Positions 23,578-36,100 of a stretch of DNA of 64,000 nt are shown piece by piece. The stretch spans positions 1 through 64,000 of the forward strand of contig JASWJB010000010.1 in assembly GCA_032433595.1 (NCBI GenBank), in the 5' to 3' direction. This DNA is from Conoideocrella luteorostrata. Taxonomy: Eukaryota > Ascomycota > Sordariomycetes > Hypocreales > Clavicipitaceae. The notes under the pieces are model-generated. The model did no database searches. It was not told where the DNA came from and worked only from the letters and a program-made list of their open reading frames with translations. Numbering within the stretch: position 1 is the first letter of the stretch; each line of letters begins with the position of its first letter. Made by a program: the position numbers and the translations under genes.

Positions 23578-25854
23578 TTAATCCAGCCAGGATGGCGATG
23601 GCTGTCGGCTCCTAGAGCCTGCATCAGATGCTTCCAGTAAGCAATTGATGCGACCCTGTCCGGGACTCCCCACACCATCGGTTTTGGCGTTGAGAATCAC
23701 ACTCTCGTCATAAATACCCTCCCAGCCCAAAGTAACTCCGAAGGCATCAAGAATTATTTCTTCCTGGAACTTAATGCAAGGATTAATTTTGCCCAATAGT
23801 TTGTCTCTACAGCTTTGCATCATGTACATGAATTCTTCATTGCATCTAGTGTCCGCTTCATACACAATACCCGGCTCAGGTAGAATTGATCTTGTGTTCA
23901 AGTATGGAGTATCGAGAAAAACATAACCGCAGGATTTGAGTGATAGGCACTTAAGCTGATACCAGTTCTCGTCATTGTAAATGTCATCTGCACGAGGGAC
24001 AAAAGGACGGATGGTTTTGGCCATCTCCTGCAAAATGGCAGGATCCAGCTCCTCGCCGGTTTGTTCGGCCAAGATCTTTCGGATCTTGATACTCGGCGAA
24101 AAGTGATCAATTATTCCAGCCCATGTAAGAATGTCGGGGTGGCGAAAGGGATCAGCTGATTGAGAGTTTGGATATCCGGGCGCCGTGTTTGGCGCAGTCG
24201 AATATTGTGTTGCTGGTAGGTTTGGTACATGATGTTGTGCTCCATGGAGGTCTTGCATGAACTCATTGTCAACAACACCCGCCATATGATCTGCAATGGA
24301 TTCGCGGGGTAGTGGAGGAATTGTTAGCGGGAGAAGGGATGCTTGAGCTTGTATAGTCGGAGGGCCAGAAAGAGATACAGATTCCAGTTCCAGCTTTTCC
24401 AGAGAAGCAAGCGCGAGTTGACGGATTACCTGCAGCAAAACATGTGGCGACGACCAACAGTTCTTGAGGGATAAATGTTTGATATGTGGAAGGTGAAGTA
24501 GTTTCGAATTATCCGTTTGTATTGTTGCGGCAGTTGCCATGAGTGCCGGCTGCTCGTAGAACGGCGCGGGAAGGATGTATGAGTTGCGCTGATAGGCACC
24601 GGACGCAAACTCACCCCCACATATCCATTCGAAGTGGATGCTCTCAATATTAGGGTATTTGGCAATGTAGCGATCGAAAAGTGTGAAAACTGTGCCTACT
24701 GATTCTACCGGAGACATGTTGATGTCCTGAACGTACCCTCCGGATGCTGTTATACGTCTCCAGTCGGCGATGACACCGAGCGAAACCTTCTTTATGCTAG
24801 GAATAGCCTCCCACACATCATCTCGACAGAATGAGTGGACATGGCAGCCAGGAATCTTGGCGATGGTGAGAGTCGTCACATTTTCAAAGCTGCCAATTGC
24901 GGCATTGTCGATTAATCCAAGAATATAAGACTGAATCATGGCACGATGGGCCCACTCCAGCTCCAGCAACATCTCCTTCTGGGCTCTGGTGAGACTTGAA
25001 GGCATCAAAGGATATTGATATGTCTCCTTCACGGTTTTGGCCGTAAAGTGACGGTGAGGCGTATCTGCTAGAGCGAGAACCGCAGCAGACCTCTCTTCAC
25101 AGTCAATGCTGGCTAAAGTGGCTCTTTCGGTCTTGAGAATGGTTTGGATCACGTCGTCGACTTGTGAGCTTGTAAACCCGGATTCAAGCACCATAGTTTC
25201 AAGAAATTTCCTCCTGAATGCCATTAGATTGGGATAAGGAGACATCCTCTCATCCTCCGCGACGCCATCAGAATCAGAGGTTGCAATATTTACGGTCGAG
25301 AACACAGCATGCTTGGAGCGGGCAGCGTATGCCGGCACGTCTGGCCCCATGAGAAATCCCAAGCCGGCGTCGCAACACAATCCAAGATTACGCACTTGCG
25401 TCAGGTGACGAAGTGCCTCTTTCATGCCTTTGGTCTCATCGGCGGTCCGTTCGATACCAGCGAGCTCGCTGAACCGGTGATAATTCTGATGGGGCCACCG
25501 ATATAGGCCCCAGAATGCTCTGATGACCTCTTGGGTAGGCTTGATGGGAGGATAGGCAAGTGATCTTTCGTCAATTTCGAGCGAGAGTGCAAAGCGGGTG
25601 ATATGAGGGCCAAAAGATTCAAAGATGCGCGTTCCATTAGCGAGAACATCGGTCGACGACTGTTTTGCTGAGCCATTTTCGTCTCGGTCCGGGCTAGTGT
25701 AGAGCTCAGAGCGAAAGGGGACAACAACATTGCGAAAGTATCGTCCAGAGACCTTACTTTCAAATTCACGACACACCAACCGCAGAGCTTTAACATCGGC
25801 TCTAGTCAGGTGTGAGGTGATGATCTCGAAGATTTCAACGGGGATTTGTGCCAT
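23578..25854 (-). CDS. F-box protein with leucine-rich-like segments
   Basis: Single exon, 758 aa, no intron signal needed. The N-terminus is an F-box (MAQIPVEIFEIITSHLTRAD followed by VKALRLVCREF), the part that would bind Skp1 in an SCF ubiquitin ligase. The rest is long and mostly unassigned. Segments such as HLKHLSLKNCWSSP, SLEKLELESVSL and LKCLSLKSCGYVF have the spacing of degenerate leucine-rich repeats and may form the substrate-binding face. Such large F-box/LRR-like proteins are numerous and fast-changing in filamentous ascomycetes, and substrates are mostly unknown. No membrane segment or signal peptide. Confidence 0.88.
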   Translation of the reverse strand: MAQIPVEIFEIITSHLTRADVKALRLVCREFESKVSGRYFRNVVVPFRSELYTSPDRDENGSAKQSSTDVLANGTRIFESFGPHITRFALSLEIDERSLAYPPIKPTQEVIRAFWGLYRWPHQNYHRFSELAGIERTADETKGMKEALRHLTQVRNLGLCCDAGLGFLMGPDVPAYAARSKHAVFSTVNIATSDSDGVAEDERMSPYPNLMAFRRKFLETMVLESGFTSSQVDDVIQTILKTERATLASIDCEERSAAVLALADTPHRHFTAKTVKETYQYPLMPSSLTRAQKEMLLELEWAHRAMIQSYILGLIDNAAIGSFENVTTLTIAKIPGCHVHSFCRDDVWEAIPSIKKVSLGVIADWRRITASGGYVQDINMSPVESVGTVFTLFDRYIAKYPNIESIHFEWICGGEFASGAYQRNSYILPAPFYEQPALMATAATIQTDNSKLLHLPHIKHLSLKNCWSSPHVLLQVIRQLALASLEKLELESVSLSGPPTIQAQASLLPLTIPPLPRESIADHMAGVVDNEFMQDLHGAQHHVPNLPATQYSTAPNTAPGYPNSQSADPFRHPDILTWAGIIDHFSPSIKIRKILAEQTGEELDPAILQEMAKTIRPFVPRADDIYNDENWYQLKCLSLKSCGYVFLDTPYLNTRSILPEPGIVYEADTRCNEEFMYMMQSCRDKLLGKINPCIKFQEEIILDAFGVTLGWEGIYDESVILNAKTDGVGSPGQGRINCLLEASDAGSRSRQPSPSWLD

Positions 25855-27475
25855 TTGCCATGAATTTCAAGGGCTGTAAAGATGAAAGACGGGGAAAGGC
25901 TAGCCTGCTCTAGCCGGTGAAGTTACAGGTAGTACAAAGGCAGTGTGTGTTGAATATATAACCGAATCATCTACACATCATTGTGTGGCGAGGACAGTGG
26001 AGATTGGCCCAAGTACTCCGTAGATTGAAAGATATCGCCGTGGGTTGAGGTTGGTCTCGATGCTTGGGAGGCTTAGATGTATGCCACTTTCAGTGTACGG
26101 AGTACCGCAAGTGGAGAAGGAATCGCCCACACTGCCTGCCGTATTTGATTAATTCCCGAGCCAATATAGGTATCGATCGGTAGTAGCATGTACCTACCCG
26201 GTTGAACTGCGGAAGGTTAACGCACTCACCTCACCACCAACATGGAGTACATCGAGAGTACTTCTTCTGTACTATGTAGCGACAGTAATACTGCCAATGG
26301 TGCGGCTTATAAGGACAGAGAATTGCTATCACTCCGTCCTCTTCTTACAATATAGTCAGTAATGGGCAGAATATACATTTACCCCTAGTTGAGGCATTTG
26401 TGTATTGGTTATAGTCCTGCATATGTGACTTTGTGGCTGCATCCGTCTTAAAGCAGCCAATATGATAACTATCAACTCGTTGCCTTGTGCGAGTTGGGGG
26501 GGAATTCGGGCGCTGTGGAGTAATCGAGTGACCATTTGCCACCTAGAACCTGCTGAGTGCTAATTCCCACATACGGGAACCTAGCACGCGCCTAACAGAT
26601 TAATTGAGATACCTGGACCTACCCCACGCACTCGTCTCTGCACTGGATGTCTCGATCAATTTACACCTTGCCTGGCAAACGTGCTGGCAAAGGTGGGCTT
26701 GTTGATTGGCAGCTGGCTAACCTGGGCGTTTCGCCACCAACTGGACTCTGTCGCCATCTGCCTGAAGTGCCGCGTTCGAGTGGTTTACCACCAGCCGTAG
26801 TACCGTACTCCGTATGCATGATAGTTTTTGCAAACTTGCCCTAGTGACGGTGGCGTTGACCATACCTAGAGGTTCCGTACAAAAACTTAAATGCATGACC
26901 TCCTAGCGTTGGCTCTGCTCGCTGACGCAGAAATAAAATTTCCCTTCGCCTGATGCAGAACTTGAAGCATGATGCATGTGCTGTGTGAAGACGGTGGATT
27001 AGTGTAATCTCTGGAAGTTCATTCCTTGTAGATTTGCCTCGAGCTTGCATATAACCCGTCGTTGTTCAATCCATCAAAGTTTACCCACTACCCATTAGTG
27101 GCATATCTGTGAATTTATGGCTCATAAACATCAATAAGAGTTCAATACATTATGGACAATAGCAAGCGGCGTATTTACAGTACGTAATGCTTCCAGTAGA
27201 AATGCCTTTTCATGAGAAAAAAAAACTTAACAGAGCGAACCCGACACAAACAAAACGCTAGTTGGAAATCTGAATCAACACACGATGCTTCTCTGCTGCA
27301 GCCTGTTATGACATGATAACCACCCAACCTTTCTTTTCTTCTTCTTCTAGTTGGTATTATAGATGACCTCTTTAGTTTTTGGCACTGCCTTGCCAGAACC
27401 AGTATCTGGGCATGTAAGTCAGCATTGCATTGCGCTACAGAAAACCAAAAACACAAAGCTGGGTTAGAGACGGGC
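25855..27475. other. Intergenic, no gene seen
   Basis: Upstream of the F-box gene and downstream of the DUF3455 gene. Carries TACGGAGTA-type half-sites near 26010, 26097 and 26808. Open frames are short and overlapping on both strands. Confidence 0.5.
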
Positions 27476-28303
27476 TTACACTGCAGCATATTCTACCTCG
27501 AACTTCGCCGGCATGTCCTTGCAAGTAGCGGGCGGAGAGCCACCAGCAGTATCGACCCGATAAACATCTTTGATGTCTCCGGTGGTGCCATCTTTGGTTG
27601 TCAGGCGAAGCCAAGTTACGGCCTTTTCACCAAGCTGTCCTACGGCCGCAGTTGACGGGGCATTGGAAGAGCTGTTCTTCGCACAGGGAACCTGGCCAAT
27701 TTCTTCCTTAGACGTGTCCAGATTGAAGAAGGGCGTCGAGCTGTCTGAGAAATAGTGCACGCCAGACTTGGCCATGACTGTGGGACCAAGCCTCTCGGTC
27801 TCTTCGAGTTTGAAGTGAACTGCCATCCCTGAGATACTGGACAAAATATCTGGGTAGAGTGCCGCGATGCAGCTGGCGTTGAAGAGCGTGGCTTTGGCAC
27901 CAGCGGTCTTGGGGGCAGCATCTGCATTGTTGGGATCGCAAGTGTAGTTTTGCGTGCCACGCCCGACGGCGACATGGCGTACTGTTGTGCCTTCGTCGGG
28001 AGAAGGAAGTCCATCGACACCTGCGAAGAACAAGTCCAAATTAGTCACAAATGTAAATAGAGCCATTGTTTGACACGGCAGCTGGTTACACTCACCGACA
28101 GGCATGTGAGCCTTGGACAAGTCACACACTGGTGCGGATGACAGAGCCTTGGCGGCCTGTACCTTGGCAGCAATGAGATTGAAATAGCCGGACAGGTTGT
28201 CAAGAGCGCTTAAGCGGTTGACTCCGAGTTCCAAGCTGGGCCAAGTCGGGGCAGTCGAGACGACCGCGGCTGATGCAGCCATGATGATGGTTGATGACCG
28301 CAT
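27476..28303 (-). CDS. Secreted DUF3455-family protein
   Basis: Exons 28096-28303 and 27476-28020 join over a 75-nt intron (GTGAGT donor, GACTAAT branch, CGCAG acceptor) to give 250 aa. The start at 28303 gives a short signal peptide (MRSSTIIMAASAAVVSTAP). The mature part carries the DUF3455 signature GRGTQNYTCD, followed by KATLFNASC and, later, VHYFSDSSTPFFNL and WLRLTTKDGTTGDIKDVYRVDTAGG. Several Cys (CDLSKAH, CDPNN, FNASC, VPCAKN, ATCKD) suggest disulfides, as expected outside the cell. Family function is not established; members are sometimes labelled malate-dehydrogenase-like without biochemical support. The frame continues upstream of the ATG through a CT-rich 5' region, which I do not take as coding. 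Confidence 0.9.
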   Translation of the reverse strand: MRSSTIIMAASAAVVSTAPTWPSLELGVNRLSALDNLSGYFNLIAAKVQAAKALSSAPVCDLSKAHMPVGECNQLPCQTMALFTFVTNLDLFFAGVDGLPSPDEGTTVRHVAVGRGTQNYTCDPNNADAAPKTAGAKATLFNASCIAALYPDILSSISGMAVHFKLEETERLGPTVMAKSGVHYFSDSSTPFFNLDTSKEEIGQVPCAKNSSSNAPSTAAVGQLGEKAVTWLRLTTKDGTTGDIKDVYRVDTAGGSPPATCKDMPAKFEVEYAAV

Positions 28304-28610
28304 CTTGCGGTGACCAGTAGAGCAAAGTAAAAACGAATTGCTGGAAGGGACAAGCCGAACGGCGATTTCAAAGTTGCTGACGTGCGGGAAACGGGTGAAA
28401 ATCTCGTGGTCTTGGAATTGACAAATTTGGTAACGGTGGCTTAATAGCAGAGAATGAGAAGGGAGACGAAACAAAACCTGGCGAATATAGACTGTGGTAA
28501 ATTCGAGCCAGCGACGACAAAAGTAGGAAAGGAAATACGGAAATACGGAAATAGGAAATGGCAAATAGGAAATAGGAAAATAAAAGGACATAAAAGGAAA
28601 AAGGAAAGAG

Positions 28611-28640
28611 AAAGGGAAAGGGAAAGGGAAAGGGAAAGGG
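28611..28640. repeat. AAAGGG hexamer microsatellite
   Basis: Five perfect AAAGGG units about 310 nt upstream of the DUF3455 start codon. Read from the gene strand it is a CCCTTT tract, like the pyrimidine-rich tracts common in fungal promoters and 5' UTRs. Confidence 0.85.
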
Positions 28641-29754
28641 AAACACCTGGCTTTGATGGATATATACCTGCCGGAGGTTTTGTGTATCCGAGAATAGAAA
28701 AAACACAAGCCCAGTCGGGGTAGGACAGGCAAGTCTATATACAACAGACTGTGGTGGCATGCACGGCTCGCATCTAGTTCCTCTACAGTTGCGTGTACTA
28801 CAAGTACAAAACTAATCTAGTTTATTGCAGAAACCCCGTCAATCTATCCAAGATATGTTTCTCCGCCGTACGATAGGCACATGTCCATCCTGCAGCCGCC
28901 GTCCGGGTTCGGCGTGGGGTCTCGCACTTGGCTACGAGGCATGCCCATTGGCCGAACGACTCATCAGCATTTAACAACTGGGCAGCTGGTAGAGGATGCC
29001 ATCGGCGGCTCAGACTGATCCATCAAGATGCGCGGCCCAGTTCGGACTACCCTGTTTTTGTAACCTGGCACGAGCAAGATGCGATTTCTTTTTATGGCAT
29101 ACTGGTGACGGGTGGATACCTTGAATTTCGAGAGCTTGTGGTCCAATCAGCCCGTCTAGCCACTGGAATCAGGGCCTCGGTGCGTGTTGATTGGCTTCCC
29201 TCTAGGGAGTAAGCGCCCGCGCCTTGCTTCAGGTTCCCTTAGAGATAGGGAGACGAGAAGACGAGAGTAAGTACTGAGCCGTACTGTATATGGTGGGAAT
29301 AGTAAATACCGTACTCCTTACCCAGCTCAAACATAGTTATCCATCCATCACGTTTAGAAAGTGCATAGGTATGTTTTGTGGACGTAAAAAGGCAGCACTC
29401 CACGTAAAATTTCATCCCCGATAATGTTGGAAGGTTGACTGGGCGAGTTTTCGTTTGGGGGGACTGGCCGGCGCATGCTGGGCATGGCGGGGAAGATGGG
29501 TTTTGCGTGGTGGGCTATTCCCGTACGCCGTACGGAGTACTCTGTACTAGCTACGGAGTACAGGCAACCCATCACAGCCCTGTTCTGTCTATCGCACCAG
29601 CTAACTAGTTACGCGCTCCGCCAACCACCCACCATCCTCCGACTCCCCAGTTCCCATTTGACCTCCATGATTGGTCTGCAATCTTGGCCGTGGTAACTGG
29701 CCGGCGCCTCACAGAAATAGACGTTGCCCACGACGAAGCAAGCAGGCAAAGTAA

Positions 29755-29776
29755 GGCAAGGCAAGGCAAGGCAAGG
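29755..29776. repeat. GGCAA pentamer microsatellite
   Basis: Four tandem GGCAA units plus a partial unit in intergenic DNA. Confidence 0.8.
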
Positions 29777-30128
29777 TTCAGGCATATTGTAAACCATTCA
29801 AGCGTATCTACGGAGTACTCCATGGAGAACTTGCACAAGCCAAGCAAGAGTTCAACGCCACGATGATGAAATTGCAGCGTCAAAATGAGGTGGCGGCTGG
29901 CCAATCTGCCTATCATCTTCCTTTACACTGGCAACTGAGACAGACATACGCACGTGACGATGCATACGGTAGATCAGATCTAGGACGCGTGTCATGATTG
30001 AATGATTATGTTACACTGCGCTTACGAGAGGAAAACTTCTACCCATGAGAGAGTACCTTTCCGTACATTCGCAGATACTTTGCCCTGCACATATATTTTC
30101 AAAGTTCCTAGTCAGCTTGAAGACGCAA

Positions 30129-32455
30129 TCAGTGACCGTCGAAGCCGTCCTGCTTCCAGTTTCCATGCCTTGTGCCTCCCGCCGAGCCTGCACCCGCAGC
30201 TGCCGCCACTCCAGCACCAGCTGCAGAGGTGCCCAGGTTGTTTGCGTGCTTCTCGATATCGGCACTCCCCAGCCAATACACCGAGAAGAAGACGAGAAGG
30301 TGAAGCGCCACACAGTATGCCGCGAAGAGGTTTCTGCTTGTACGAGATGCTAGGACCATACGTGTGATCGAGTACACGACCCTCTCGGGCAGGCTCATGC
30401 GGTGATAAGCCCTAGCCGACTCTCGGCCGCGGAACGCCGCAAATGGTGAGATATTCGATTCGTACGCTTTGCGATATCTGTCCATTGTCATCCCTGGATT
30501 CCCGCTCTCACCTATTGGAATTGTAGAAGGATTGGGATTGGAAGCGTAAGCTGATGAAGAAGTCGCTGTAGTACCGCCTCGGTTGTACATTGAAACATAT
30601 CTTGTCTTCTCATACAGGTTCAGATTGTCTTTTTGCAGGGCTGCTACTTCTTGTCGGAGTTGCTGCACAGTTCGGTGTGTCTCGCCGAGCTCCGTTTCGA
30701 GTTCAGTATTCTTCTTTCTAAACCGATCTCTTTGAGCTGTTACCATTGGCAGGATGCCTGATCCTCCTCCCATCGGCTCCCGCTCTTGTGGTCCGGCACG
30801 TGGATCCAAGCCGCTGATAATGGATGAAGTCGGCGACAGTCTACCTTTGCGGGTAGTCTGTGCCCGGGTAACATAGGTACCCGCGACCGATGCGCCGGAC
30901 GGAAACGAATTGATTCCTTCTGCCTGTAAGGTTTCGAGGTCTTCCTCAAGTTTATGGTTCAAGTTCTGTGACTTCTCAAGCTCCGCATTGGTTCTGGATA
31001 GATCTTCCTGCAAATCTTCCAAGCGACCCCGAAGGTCTTGATGGGATACGCGAAGGACAGTGAGCTCATCGCCTAGCTTTTTATTCCGCGACAGAAGCAG
31101 CTTTTCAAGCGAGTCTCCCTTTTCTTGGTTATCGTCCACCTTCTCTCGCGCTTCATCGTCGTCTCCTGTAGAAAACTCAATGCTCTTAAGAACCTCCAGC
31201 TCCTGCTTGATGTCTTCGTAGTCGTTGTATTTTTGAATCTTCGCTTTCAGACTCTCCTTCTCCTCCTTCAAGTGTGCCGCTTCGCGCTCCAATGCTCGTA
31301 GCCGCAAGTCCCAGTCACGTTTCATGCTATCTTTTTCCATTCTGGATGAATCTAGTTTCCGGATCAAGGACGAATTCTCAGTCCTCATGCGCATATAACT
31401 GGGGTTATCTTCGAGCGACTTTTCAGGTTGCGATGTGAGAGAAGACTTGGCTCGAGCCAGCTCCAATCTTAACTGTTCATTGCGTGCTTCAACCTCAGAA
31501 AGCCTAGCGCTGGTTCGCTCAATATCTGAATGAAGCATCTCCAGTTCAGCGCCAGAAGCTCCGACCCGGTGTCCATCCTGATCATCACCAGTCTTGCCGA
31601 GGCGTTGATTGACTTCATAGCTTGCGCGCATTTCGCTCAGCAGCCGTTCTTGGTTTTCCACTTTTTCCTCTAGACTCTTCTCTTTGGCATCCCAGTTATC
31701 CTTCTTTTCTTCCATTACTGCATCCCACGAAGTCTCGACTTCTTTAATCCGGCTTTCCATTGTTTCTTCGATTTCTCTACGAGCGGTGCGCTCTGACTGA
31801 AGCTTCGCTTCGGTTTCTTCAAGTTGGTTTGTCAGCTTACCAGCATTCTCTCGAAGATGCTTGTTTTCTTCGGTGAGCTTGGGAAATGTGTCTTCAGACA
31901 CAAGCATAGAATCCACAGATGCCTCGAGGAGCGGGTATGGATCTGGTGCTTCTGATATGGCTGTGTATGCTTGTAGGAAGGCAGAATTGACGAATTTAGA
32001 GTGATTGGTGAGAAGATCGATGAAGTTCTGATAAGCTAGTGCAGCGTCAGCACCTGCACAGAGCAGACATATAGCTAAGTGAAAGCCAACGGATGAACAT
32101 TACCTTTCAACAAGCTTTTTATCTCGGTCAATTTGCCATCATCGCCCAGTTTCCGAAAATCTTTCGTCTTCTGTGCCAGCTCTTTCCGTTGCACTGTTGA
32201 ATCCCGTTGATAAGTTACAATATCGGACGCTGTGTTGTCCAGACTAGAAGTCAAAGTCGTCAAGTCAACATCTGCCCATTCTGATCAGCATGACGAAAGT
32301 GGTCAAGGGTGGATTGCCGATGCCATCATACTTCTCCATGCCGATATTGCATGCTGGAACTTGTTTCCAGCCCCGTCAGTGGCTGGCGCATTGGCCCGTA
32401 CGATACTCGAGGTGGTCGCAGGGCCAGCGCCTTCCACAGTTTCGGCCTCAGCCAT
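30129..32455 (-). CDS. COY1: Golgi coiled-coil protein CASP/Coy1
   Basis: A golgin of the CASP/Coy1 family, which tethers retrograde vesicles within the Golgi. Exons 32332-32455, 32104-32271 and 30129-32053 (introns 60 and 50 nt) join to 738 aa. After a short acidic N-terminus comes the conserved NVDLTTLTSSLDNTASDIV and QRDSTVQRKELAQKTKDFRK. Next is a long heptad-rich coiled coil (about residues 140-600, many E/K/L/Q). The CASP C-terminal block follows: FRKKNTELETEL, KDNLNLYEKTRYVSMY and YRKAYESNISPFAAFRGRE. A single C-terminal membrane anchor (NLFAAYCVALHLLVFFSVYW) follows RMVLASRTSRNL, giving tail-anchored topology. An Ala/Gly-rich lumenal tail ends the protein. Splice phases (1 and 1) agree at both junctions. 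Confidence 0.96.
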
Positions 32456-33132
32456 TGTACGAGTGGTGGTGTTTCTGTTGACCTAGCAAGAGGTTGCACA
32501 TCCGATCGGGTTTAAAGCTATCATGCGTATGAACTGGAAAGGACGTCGGATTCGCCGGGGGACATCGATGGGCTTGAGTTGGTTAGGAACGCGGTTGCAA
32601 GGGGACATCTAGTTAATATTAGAGCTAACTAGTTAGTTAACCCGTTGACGTGTTCGCTACTCCGTACAGGGGAAGAATATGTGGCGCAGGCCGTCGGGCT
32701 GTGGCAGTTGACCCAGCTTTTTGTGTTGGCTTGCGCTACTGATACGTAGTAGTCATCATCAAGCCACAGACCCATCTAACCGTGCAAGCTCCCATTTGGC
32801 TACTGAAGCTGTCTGTCTACGTTTGTTGGCATTTCGCAAACATTCAATCTTGGAATCTAGCTATCTGTCTCGTCGCTGACAATCTAGCCTCGGAGTTCGA
32901 AAATTAACGTCAAATCGTACATATACGGATAGCTCCAAAGACTAGCAATAACACCCCACCTCAACTTCAGTCTCCTCCCACCACCAAACCCGACGCGATT
33001 GATACGGTCAGGGCATACGCCCCTTAATCCCTCGTTCTACAGAGACGATTCGGTTCCGTAAATCCCATTGAGCTCTGGAGGCTTTTAATATGACCTCTCT
33101 GTCACGAAAGTGCTGATGACTTAGTTGTCGTT
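32456..33132. promoter_or_regulatory. Divergent intergenic region between Coy1 and Vps3-like genes
   Basis: The 677 nt between two divergent start codons, serving both trafficking genes. One TACTCCGTA half-site lies near 32660. No other element recognised. Confidence 0.45.
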
Positions 33133-36100
33133 ATGGAATCACAGGCGGTAGGGTTGGTCCCTCGCGTAGAACCGCTGGCTGGTGAAGATGGGCCATACAT
33201 TCTGCGACCGTTATTAGAGGACATTTCTCTGTCTGCAGATGGCTCTGATCCCGATGTGAAAATAAACTGCGTTGAGTATTATGGTAAGTACATCGCAGCG
33301 TTACTGGCTAAGCTGCCATTGTTAAACAGCGACTAGACGGCAACCTTTACATCGGTACATCAGCTTCTGAAGTCCTCCATTTTGTACAAATACCACCTGA
33401 TCCGAACGACCTCATTGGCCGACCTGTATATATCCCAGCGTCAAGGCTGTCCCCAGTGTCGCTAGACTCTTCCTCTCAGATAACAGGCGGACCTGGTGTT
33501 CAGGAGATAGTCCTGTTGCCGCGGGTCGGTAAGGCTTGTGTCTTATGCAACTCAACAGCAGCCTTTTATTCTCTGCCGGAGCTAAGTCCGGTATCTGGAA
33601 TAAGCGTCGTAAAGAACTGTAGCTGGATTGGTGGCACGGACTTGAATGAAAACACCTTCAGCGGAAACCCAGTGGGTACGGCGGGAAATGACGCCACCCT
33701 TTTACTGTCTCTGAAATCGAAAATCCAAGTTGTTCGCCTTGCTGACAAGGTGTTGGAAGCCCCCGTGAGTCTTGATGATAAATTTGTCGATGGAATTACT
33801 GCTAACGTAGGTTAGAAAGTAACTTTTGCTGGAAGCGTCTCATCTGTTCGTCGAGACTCGATAGCTTGTGTTGCTGATTCCAGATCATACGCACTTCTTG
33901 ATATTCACAGGCGGCTTACCATCCCTTTGATGAGTATCTCAACTCTGGAAGAGACACCCCCTGATGACGTTGGGAAAGTTCAGCCTGTACACGAGGCTGC
34001 GACGGATACGATCGTTCAATCTGGATATTCAAAGGCAGGCATCCGAAATAATACCATATCGACTCACAGACGAACCCCAAGTAAAATCAGTGATAATTCG
34101 AATCTACCACAGCTGTTGCCCCCTGAGCCTTCAAAGAGTCCTCAGCCACAGGCTGATCTTGAACAGACAACCCTGCAAACTGACAAACCTTTACCCACTG
34201 CCCCGACTGATGATACCTCTACCCCCCAGAATGTAGGGCAAAAATTACTGCTCAACTCTATGGGCTTGAGGCCGCACATCGTTTCACCCAATCCCGAAGA
34301 ATTTCTTCTAGTTATAGGGACCAAAATCTCAGAGCCAGGGGTTGGTATGTTCGTTAGCCTGGATGGTGAACCCACGAGGGCTACTGTGCAATTTGATAAA
34401 TACCCAGAGCAAATTGTCGTTGATGGAGGCAACTTAGACATGGCTTCATCACACGCAGGTTTTGGGGAACAAGAAGAGGGTCATGTGATTGCTTCCATTC
34501 GCAAAGATTATCCTACTGGTCCTCGCTTTGGCTTAGAAATCCAGCACATGAATGCCGGACAGGAGGTAAACCCTGAAAAGTATTGGCTGGAAGCTAAAGC
34601 CTTCCCCTTTACTGGACAACCCTATGGATTGAGGACCCTTATCGGACGCCAGCAGATCCGACTCGATGAGATCGTGTCCAAGCTCAGTCAAAAAAGATTT
34701 ACCCCATTTCCTGGCCCTTTGGAGGCATCTACATCTTCACTCAAGAGCTCTGACTCCAGGACAGCACTCTCGATGGAGCGGCTATCTAATGAGAAAGAAC
34801 TTTTTGAGCGAGATGATTCTCAAGACGACGATTCACTTCCAGAAGGTTGGGAGTCGATAAGAAACCATGAAGGGGAAGAGTTTGCCCGACGACTTGCCAG
34901 TGCCGAAACTAGGCTTCTAGTGTGGAATGGCAATCGTATATGGTGGGCAATTCGAAATCCTTTAATTATTCAACTGGACACCATGCTCGACGGTGCCTGC
35001 ACCAGCGGACAAATGGCAAGTATTGACCGACGACCTCTATATTCTATACTCAAACGTATTCGCAGTCAAGATGCCAGGACAGAGTTGGAATATATGTCCC
35101 TAGATTATTTGAGGCAGAAGGCTGGTCTCGTTCTCTTGATGGGGATCTTGTCTGCCGCACAAACACCCGAAATTGCAGACTCGGAGCTCAACGCGCTTGA
35201 GGAAATCTTAGTGGATAGCAAATTGGACCCTCGAGTCGTTCTGTCTTTTATTCCAGGAGTTCGGAACGACATAATAGAAAGCCGTCGGGGAATATGGATT
35301 TATGCTGGCGTGAAGAAGATTGCGGAGTCATTTCTTCGCAGTGTCACATTCCAGACTTCGACAAAAGAGGCACTGCAAGATATTGAACTTCGCACCATGC
35401 AGTTTTTACAACGATTCTTATCGGCCTGGAGGAAAATGAAGGGGTTTGGCAGTGTACCAGATGAGAATGAAGTGTTTCGAACGGTTGATGCAGCTTTGTT
35501 GATCGTCTTGCTGGAACTAGACCAGCGTTCACCCAAATGTTCACTCAAGGACGGTGCTGTCAGATCAAAGCTGAATGATCTTGTCGACAATGGCGTTGAT
35601 TGTTTCGAGCGTGCTGTTAACATCCTCGAGTCATACCACAGACTATTCGTACTCAGCAGATTATATCAAAGCCGCAAGATGGCTGGCGCTGTGCTGACGA
35701 CTTGGAAGCGTATCATCGAAGGAGAAGAAGATAGGATGCACGAATTTCACGATGGTGAGCAGCGTGTGAGAGATTACTTGAAAAAGATCAGCAGCCGAGT
35801 TCTTGTGCAAGAATATGGGGTTTGGCTTGCTAATAGAAACCCTCGGCTTGGTGTCCAAGTCTTTGCAGAAGATGAGGGGAGGGCGCCAAGATTCGAGCCC
35901 ACGGAGGCAGCTGAAATTCTACGAGCAGAGGCGCCGGACGCAGTGAAATATTATCTGGAGCACCTAGTCTTCGACAAGGGCCTGACCTCATATGTGGGAG
36001 AACTTCTGAAATACTATCTTGATGTTGTAGTAGAGGATCTTCGATCTTCAACAACCAGTCGTGAGGCTGTCATGGCTGCTTACGATGCATATAGAGCTTT

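Larger units (their letters stand above)
28304..30128. other. Intergenic with simple repeats
   Basis: Upstream of the DUF3455 gene (with an AAAGGG hexamer repeat) and downstream of the Coy1 gene. Contains palindrome elements at 29531-29560 and near 29810, and a GGCAA pentamer repeat. No gene recognised. Confidence 0.5.

Noticed and set aside
28304..28744. Upstream extension of the DUF3455 frame with a (PF) repeat
   Set aside because: Product of the AAAGGG hexamer repeat and CT-rich 5' DNA; the ATG at 28303 gives a proper signal peptide.
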